The translations under genes were made by a program, and so were the position numbers. The notes beneath the pieces were generated by a model. That model saw only the letters and a program-made list of their open reading frames with translations. It was not told where the DNA came from and did not search any database. Below are positions 57,060 through 64,000 of a DNA stretch of 64,000 nt, in pieces. The stretch lies in the NCBI GenBank assembly GCA_050084985.1, contig JBITNC010000001.1:74958001-75022000 (forward strand), written 5' to 3'. Numbering within the stretch: the stretch's first letter is position 1; every line of letters starts with the position of its first letter. Origin of the DNA: Nageia nagi. Lineage: Eukaryota; Pinophyta.

Positions 57060-57830
57060 TTTAGAAAATATGGTGGATGAGGCCAACTTATCACTTTTGG
57101 ATTGGGTTTTGACACTTAGAAATATTTTGGGTTAAATAATTACTTTCCTTCTCCATGCCAATTTTTGGATCATATGGTGTATTTAATCATTTCATATCAT
57201 ATGTCAAAATCTATTTGTAAAAATATTTTGATACAGGCCAAGCAATGAAGGAGCCGACAACATGTTCCATTATTTTCATCTCATCATTTTGTATATACAA
57301 CACGACTCCACTTGGGAACCATATATTTTTTCTATGCTTGGATAAGTATTACAAACATATTTTTTCCAACTTACCACTTTTTGACTAGTTTTGACATAAA
57401 AATTTTGGATTGAGCAATTTCTTTCCTTCTCCAAGAATTTTTTTAGGTGATATGATGTATTTAAATTATTTCATATCACATGTTATAATTTATTTGTGAA
57501 AATGTTATGATACATGATAGGTAATGAAAGAACCCACAACATGTTCCATTATTTTTATCTCATCATTATTTTATATATAACATGACATTCACTTGGGAAC
57601 CACATATGTTTTTGTGCTTGGTTGAGTATTACAAGCATATTTTTTCCAACTTACCACTTTTGTACTAGTTTTTGATACAGAAACTTTCTAGATTGAAAAG
57701 GGGATTTCTTTCTCCAAGAAATTTTTTGGATCATATATGGTGTATATAAATCATTTCATATCATATATCATAATTTATTTGTAAAAATGTTTTGATTACA
57801 GGGTAGGCAATGAAGGAGCCCACTTGGTTC
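57060..57830 (+). repeat. ~282-bp tandem repeat
   Basis: GCAATGAAGGAGCCGACAAC at 57241 recurs at 57521 and (truncated) 57806, period ~280-285 bp. Each unit contains GACTCCACTTGGGAACCA, TATTACAAGCATATTTTTTC, CAACTTACCACTTTT and a TTTCATATCATATG segment. A partial unit precedes at ~57080. The TATTACAAGCATATTTTTTC piece is also at 24200. Confidence 0.7.
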
Positions 57831-58510
57831 ATTTCATATCATATGGAGTATTTAGATAATTTCATATCATATATATGGTGCATTTGAATCATTTCATATC
57901 ATATGGTATGCTTATGTAATTTCATATCATATATTGGTATATTTATATCATTTCATATGATGCACTTGGATCATTTCATATCCATAGAGTGGGCCATTAT
58001 AGATGTGTGGTTAGGTGTTCCTTCAAGTGTCGCTAGTCTTAGACTAGGATGAGTAAGGTAAAAGATTGAACAATGAGATGGTCAATTCCATCAGACCATC
58101 CTTTGAGATTCCATGGGTAGCACTATGATCAGGGTTACTATGATTGAACTCAATTTCCTTGAGTAATCAAGGATGGTGTAGCTTAGAAGCATTCTTCCCT
58201 AGGAAGAAGGATACTTCTAGGTTACATCATTTTTTTCTTACATAAATTATTAAGAGGCAATTATAAACCCCCCCTAAGTTGTAATTTGGTGTTTTAAAAT
58301 TTCCCCTAGATTGTGGTATTTTAAACCCACCTTTGTAGGACCCCAAGCAGAAGTTTAAGGAATCATATGTTGGCAGTTATGACCCACCTCTATTGGAGAC
58401 CAACTTTTGGTGGTGCTCATATAGAGGAAAATGAAATAACCATCAGTAAAGGCCTTATGTGGCAATTTATAAATTTCCCCAATGGTCCTTTTTATTTTAG
58501 TATATCCCTA
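57831..58510 (+). repeat. Compound block (right copy) related to 24.2-25.6 kb
   Basis: TCATATCATATGG repeats run to ~57990. Then the landmarks of the left copy follow in the same order: GGTCAATTCCATCAGACCATC (58080), AATCAAGGATGGTGTAGCTTAG, GAAGGATACTTCTAGG, TTATAAACCCCCCCTAAG, ATATGTTGGCAGTTATGACC, CTTTTGGTGGTGCTCATA, and a final CAATGGTCCTTTTTATTTTAG. No PPR motif is recognised in front of this copy. Confidence 0.6.
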
Positions 58511-61500
58511 TCCATTTTTTAAAGTGTAGGTTTGGTGAAACTCAATACAAGGAGAATATATACTATGAAAGCAAAGTACAATTTCCCAATATACTAAATA
58601 ATTTTAAGCAAATAAACAAAGAGCCTAAAATTTTTATTAAATATGGGATTTAATATTTGCAAATTAAAACACGAAGTGTAGATGCCTAAATATGATTTAT
58701 TATTTATTATTTATTTAATAAATCATATTTAGACTTCTTAAATGATTTAATAAAATATTACATATATCAAGATAAAATGATATTATAATGCAATGCCATG
58801 TGTTATATTAAATGTTATATCATATATCATTAATCTTATTTTAAAGTATCTTGAATATAACAATGATTATATTATTGCAAGAGGTTGGCCTTCACTCCTT
58901 TCTATGTCTTTGTAGGCTATGTAAATAGGTGGAATAGGTTGATCTCCATAGATCAAAACTCTTTAATATAATAAGAACTCTGATAGATGGTTGTCAACTG
59001 TAATAGTGTCTCTGGATGACACCTATTATGAGAAATTATTATACTTTGAGCTCTAAGACTTTCTATCTTTGGTGAACATCATAATTCGACATATTCCACA
59101 CAGTCAATGCTGCGCTTCTCTTATGTTGGTAGCGACATGCTTTTATTAGGCCATCAACAACATGCGTATTCTAGATCAAGGGTTCATACTTTTGTTGTTG
59201 AGGCTATTGATTCATACATGCAAAGATCCATCACGAGCTTGCCTCCAATCCAATTCCAATCCTCCAAAGATTCATTTCTATCTACTTTCAAGGATTGTAC
59301 ATACACTTCATATCAAGTGCATTTTTTTCATGTATATTTATTGTATCTAATATAGTGTGCATATTTATTTCTTCTTATATTGTAGATCATTTATTTATTA
59401 TGTATATTCATATTTTACAGAATTTAGAGTCTCCATAAAGTCTAATATGCTCTTTCAAGATATTAATCATGTATGATATTCCTAATGGTGATAAAAATCA
59501 ATGATGATTATCTTGCTTAATTCTTTGAAGTTCAATTAGGGATTTTATATATCTTTTTTATGTATATGAATCTTATTTTTTTTGCTCTTTTATAGTTTGC
59601 CTAAAATCAGACCTAATCATGTGTTATTTGGAAAGAAGCTCAATCTCTAAGGGAAGAAAATAAAATAATTTTTTTATGCTCCAAGTATGTGCTCACCTTA
59701 GCAATTCAAGTCTAAGTCTTGGGTAAGGGCCTTGGGGAGAAGGGTCCAATTGCCCTAGTATTCCTAAGATCAAATGAATATTAATGGAAGATGTGAAATG
59801 TAAATTCTATATGCAAATGCAAATTAATATCCATCCTAATGTATGCAATCACTCCCCTAAATATGTTATAAATTTCACTAGGTCATAATTAATGCAAATA
59901 TAATCCTAAAATAAAATCAACAAGCAATTTAAACTAGATAATACAAAGGGGTAATAGATCTATCTTTGATGCTCCAATTCTAGCTCAATTGTTATGATTT
60001 TTGATATTTTTAACCTATGTTAGAAGCATTTGTTTCCTAAGAAGTTTATACATGTATGATTAGTATTACTAGTCAGTATGTCAATTAGCATTCAGGAGAC
60101 TGACCATAGGTGTACTCAAAGAAATAATAATCTCCATAGCAAATCAAACATAATTGTAAAATTAAGCAAATAAGAAAAATTGCATGATCAAATAACAAAC
60201 TCTAAAATTATGATAAACTCAAAAATTATAATCTAAGCTAATATATGATTAACTAGAATTCAATAAAACTACTAGAGTTATGATCAATTGTTATATGATA
60301 GATTATTAGAGTAGAATCAGTTTGATAGTGGCTTATTAGAGATATGGGATATTTGTAAAGCTTAGGATTTTAGATCTAGTTTTGAGGGTATCTAGCAAGA
60401 TATTCTAAAAGAATCAATAATAATTAATTTTATAATATGCATGTATTATATTAAAAAGTATACTTCATACAAAATATCTCGAAAACCAAGAATAGAGCTT
60501 TAAGAAATTCTTCTCCTAATTTTAGTGATTTTGGCTATGTTTCACATCGAGTTCACCATTTTATATATATTTTAAATTTCCCACAACTATGAAGTGATTA
60601 GTCTTGATAAAATAATAATTTATAAAACCCTAGAGATGATAAGAGTTTCTTATTGATATGATTAAAGAATTGGGATAGAGATTTTTCCTTTTCTCTTGAT
60701 CAAGATTTTATGCAAGAGTATTTTTCTATGTCCTTCGATCTTTGTGTACCTACAAGATATATGTTAACACCTTAAATACATCTAAACATGGTAGGGGATA
60801 CCTCAACCTTGGGCCCTTAAGATACCAAGGTAAACAATAAGGGTTTTACCACAATTTAGGTTGTGATTAGGCCCCCTACACCCTAATCAAAGGGTGAAAA
60901 GAATACAAATGTATATATATGATGTTTATATGCATGGATAAATACTTATGACTATGATCATAGGTGCTTCTTTATGATAATAAAGATTGATAAAAATGAT
61001 AAATATTATGATATATTATGCTAAAAAATTTACAAATGGTTCAAGAAAGCATCTAAATTATTCCTATGGATAATCTTAGATACCCACAATCTTAAATTAC
61101 AAGATAATGATATTAAATGTTAATGGGTATGATAAAAATTAACTAAATGAAAAGCTAACATGAGTTTACCATGAATTTAGCCTATAGTGCAACCTACATG
61201 ATAAGCTTATGTAAGATAACTCAAATAGCATAAAAGGATATTAAGATCCACCAAATTGCTCCAAAATCCTTGCAAGAATGCTCAAGATATGTACGTAGGC
61301 TTACAATTCACAAGGAAATCAAGTATATAACATTATTTATAAATATTTAAACACATATATACCTCAATCCATGGAAACATGAATTAAGACCATCATTGTT
61401 TACAAGCTTGAACAATGCATTTGATGAATTCTCTTTCAAATCCTAAGTATGGTCAATAATTTCCCAAAATATGCTCAAATACAAAACGCTCAAGAGTGGT

Positions 61501-62680
61501 CAAAATTAAGTTAGCTTGATTGATTATATGTATTCAAAATGGTCTTTGAAATTATTTTTATACATAATTATCTCAATATTGATAGTTCGATTGCTAGTTT
61601 ATATGTCAACTACATGATCGGTTGGATTGATGGATTGATTGAAAGATCGATAAACCAATTAGGATATAAATATTTTTTCTCAATGGTATGCATTTGATTT
61701 TTTCATCGTAATAAAATAATAAATTTTCATGATTTTTATTAGATATTGATTTTGATGTCCTTGCTAATACACCTTCTTGACAAGATACAAATGTAATTTT
61801 AGGGTGTCTACATTGTGTCCTTCTCTAACATAAAGTTAGTACAAAATCTTCCTTCTTATTGGTGGGGCTTTGAGGGGATTTTGAAAGGATAAATTGGTAA
61901 TTTAGTAAGATTCTCAATTTGGTATGATAAATTAATATTTAGTCCTTCAAATCACTAAAGGTTGAGATTCAATCTTAATTACTACTTGGAGCAAATCTAT
62001 ATATGAAGAATTTACTTTCTCGATAGTTCTTCTAATGTTGGATTTGAGATTGGATATGAAGCACTCAGTCTTTTTCTTCTTTGTAATTGGTTCTTGTATC
62101 CTTCTTTATGTCTCCTTGAATCTCTTATCGAACTCATGGACTATTCTAACTTGAAAGTGGTATTCTAACTTGAAGGTAGTCTAGATCTCTTACCATGTCT
62201 TATTTGGTTGGTTATTATGTTATTATTAGTTACATATTGATGTTTCCAATCATTTTCTAGAATGAAAATATGCTCCTTAGCATTGAATGAATATCTTTTT
62301 GAAATATTGTCAATTCAAACATGGAGGAGGAATCCATTGCCTATCTTTGAGGTCTCTCTTGGTTTTGATGTCTAGGATGTAGCATGTGTGGAGGTCTTCC
62401 TCTCCTTCTTTGATGGAAATTATTTATCCTTGGTCAATCTCTAGGTAAGTTTATATCAAATAACTGATCTTTGATCATTTCAATATATATTTGTATTTGT
62501 TAGATACCACCTTTTGTACCCTTTTTAATTTAACCACAATGGTTGATTAAATGGTAAAGATCTTCTAGGGATTATAAGGTAACTTTGAGACTTCAAATTT
62601 ATTTCAAATGAAAGGATTTCAATTTCATTGGATGTTTGAATAAAAAAAAATTTAAATTTTGACTATGATATAAGCCTTTT
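58511..62680. other. ~4.2 kb with no recognisable gene; possible decayed LTR ends
   Basis: No protein family is seen on either strand. Two sites resemble LTR termini. TGTAGATGCCTAAAT at 58678 (+) is followed by a 15-bp perfect inverted repeat (TAAATATGATTTATT/AATAAATCATATTTA). GGTGTCTACA ends at 61812, whose reverse complement TGTAGACACCCTAAAA would be an LTR start on minus preceded by a purine-rich AGAGAAGGACACAA. Neither has a partner in the window. The open frame 59107-59355 has no family signature. Confidence 0.4.
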
Positions 62681-62689
62681 GAGATCCTC

Positions 62690-62730
62690 TACATATATAC
62701 ATATATACATATATACATATATACATATAC

Positions 62731-62802
<72 letters not shown>
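62690..62802. repeat. Microsatellite (ATAC)n/(TA)n
   Basis: Repeats of ACATATAT are followed by a ~60-bp TA run with two interruptions. The long open frames on both strands here encode only Tyr-Ile repeats. Confidence 0.95.
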
Positions 62803-62989
62803 TAATTATGGCCAATATCTTATTGGCATTTAAAACCTTTTCAACTGTCTTATGGTGGAGTGGAGGTGTTAGGTGCAAGTTTAGGGGTAGTTGATATTTT
62901 TAGCCGCCAAGCTTTAAAAGTATTTCGGTGAAATCCATCCCACCCATCCACCTGTGTGATGGCTGCTTTTGAGACGCCATTTTCTAATT

Positions 62990-64000
62990 GAGTGGGGATA
63001 ACATTATGCTAGTTTTCAGCTTAGTGGCTAGCAGATGGGAGGGGAGATCATCTTGGCAGTGTTGTGTGTAACGACCATCATCATGGAATATGGAGGGGGG
63101 AAATAATTGGGGACATCGAATGCCACAGCTGTAGAAGATGGTATGGAGATCCATCAAAGAAAAATATAAAAATAGTTTCTCATTTGATATTGCGGTTGTG
63201 AGCGCCCTGATAAGCATGTACGCAAAATGTGGAAGCAGAGAGAGAAGGCACGAATTGTTAATAAGGCGCGAGAGGCAAACCATAAATATAGTTACCAGAC
63301 AGTAAGGAACACATGATAAGATGAGAACGGGCTTCAAGAGGACGCTCAAGAGTTTTTGATAGGAAATGCAACGAGGATGTTGCACTGGATGAATTCACAT
63401 TTGTAACTCAGCATGGCAGGAGGAAGGCATTGATACCAACCAAAAATATGTAGAAGTACTTTTACTCGAATGTTGTGGAGATAAATGTTTGATGTTCGCT
63501 AAGTTTAGAACGTAGAGAAAGCCCAAGTCTTGTTTGACAAAATGATGAACAGAAAAACATTTTCATAAAATGCAAACACGGTGGCAGGAGATGCAAATAT
63601 GAGGAAAAAAAACTTAACTCTGCAACCATCTCCAGCATACCACCAACATGTGTGTCATGGAAGCTCTAGGTGAAGCTAAGGACATGCATCAAAGAGTAGT
63701 TGAAGAGGTTTTTGCATTGAATGTTGAGGCATGAATGCCTGATAGTCAGAAAGCGTAGAGAAGATACGTGGATAATTTAACAAGTCACACAATGTAACGC
63801 AGTTTCATAGACAAGGACGTTTTGAGGATTTACAATTCATAACTTACTTTAAAGAAGCACTTAAACTCTTTACTCTGATGAAGCGCTCGGGAACCAATCC
63901 GAAAGGCATGAACTTTGTATGTGTTCTACTAGTATGCAGCTGTGCACACTTGGTGGATGAGACTCGTAAATACTTTAATAGCATGAGTGACTCTTAGTAC
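62990..64000 (+). pseudogene. PPR (PLS-type) pseudogene, runs off the window
   Basis: Motifs in order on + with frame changes are GMEIHQ-like (~63150), SFSFDIAVVSALISMYAKCG (~63177-63235), EFTFVT (~63393), KAQVLFDKMMN-like (~63510-63550), EALGEAKDMHQRVVEEVFAL (~63660-63715) and finally EALKLFTLMKRSGTNP with FVCVLLVCSCAHLVDE and TRKYFNSMSDS (63845-63995). The last pieces correspond to the L/S motifs just before the E domain (EALxLFxxMxxxGxxPxxxTFxxVLxACSHAGLVDEG). Several frameshifts and stops make it non-functional. GC content looks higher than in the flanking elements, as expected of former coding sequence. The minus frame 63385-62984 is its shadow. Confidence 0.85.

Noticed and set aside
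59107-59355. 82-codon + frame as a possible small gene
   Set aside because: No conserved motif, no neighbouring coding exons and an AT-rich non-coding context. Open length is compatible with chance.
62663-62894. Open frames on both strands rich in Tyr-Ile
   Set aside because: Translation of the TA/ATAC microsatellite only.
62984-63385. 133-codon minus frame
   Set aside because: Shadow of the PPR pseudogene on +, whose motifs are recognisable.
1-64000. CRISPR arrays, tRNA or rRNA genes
   Set aside because: None of the tandem arrays has the repeat/spacer structure of a CRISPR. No cloverleaf with B-box-like sequence or rRNA core was noticed by eye; a scan with a covariance model was not possible.

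Overview
This window looks like intergenic, repeat-dominated nuclear DNA from a seed plant with a large genome. The very long Ty3/gypsy Tat-type retrotransposons, the decayed plant PLS-type PPR sequence and the AT-rich sequence would fit a gymnosperm (conifer-like), but the species is an inference. I see no intact protein-coding gene. Every recognisable coding stretch is a broken retrotransposon or a PPR pseudogene. I saw no rRNA, tRNA or CRISPR array.

Layout. (1) 1-402 and 19187-19870: the two halves of one integrase of an old + strand Ty3/gypsy element (element A). It was split by a nested insertion, element B (403-19186, minus strand, 18.8 kb), with a 5-bp target duplication GTTCC. B has ~0.84 kb LTRs, a PBS, a PPT, gag-PR-RT-RNaseH-aRNH-IN in Tat order, and a decayed antisense gene for a plant mobile domain (PMD) protein between integrase and 3' LTR. 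(2) 20717-21405: an LTR with a PPT on its left and a PBS plus a gag-like start on its right. (3) 22.3-24.1 kb: PPR pseudogene debris with amplified E-motif pieces, then a solo Ty1/copia-type LTR (24632-25129). (4) 26411-39213: element D, an older + strand gypsy element whose extra RNase H domain lies between protease and RT instead of after the RT-RNase H, followed by a ~3.7 kb uncharacterised sense ORF region with a coiled coil. (5) 40.1-43.5 kb: the same PPR-derived block in inverted orientation, including a 111-bp tandem array that translates as repeated PPR E-motif. (6) 43520-56223: element C, the youngest insertion, target duplication AAGAT, a non-autonomous element with a long gag-protease reading frame and no RT, RNase H or integrase. 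(7) 56.3-58.5 kb: a further copy of the sequence that follows the PPR debris on the left, then ~4 kb with little recognisable. (8) 63.0-64.0 kb: another PPR pseudogene running off the end.

How the parts relate. B and C share the LTR start TGTAGACAC, a PBS core, leader repeats and a ~200-bp block in the 3' region, so C is plausibly a pol-less relative mobilised by a B-like partner. Many stop codons in the decayed genes look like C-to-T changes (CAA, CAG or CGA to stop), as expected for methylated, silenced elements. All identifications come from reading the sequence; no database search was possible.
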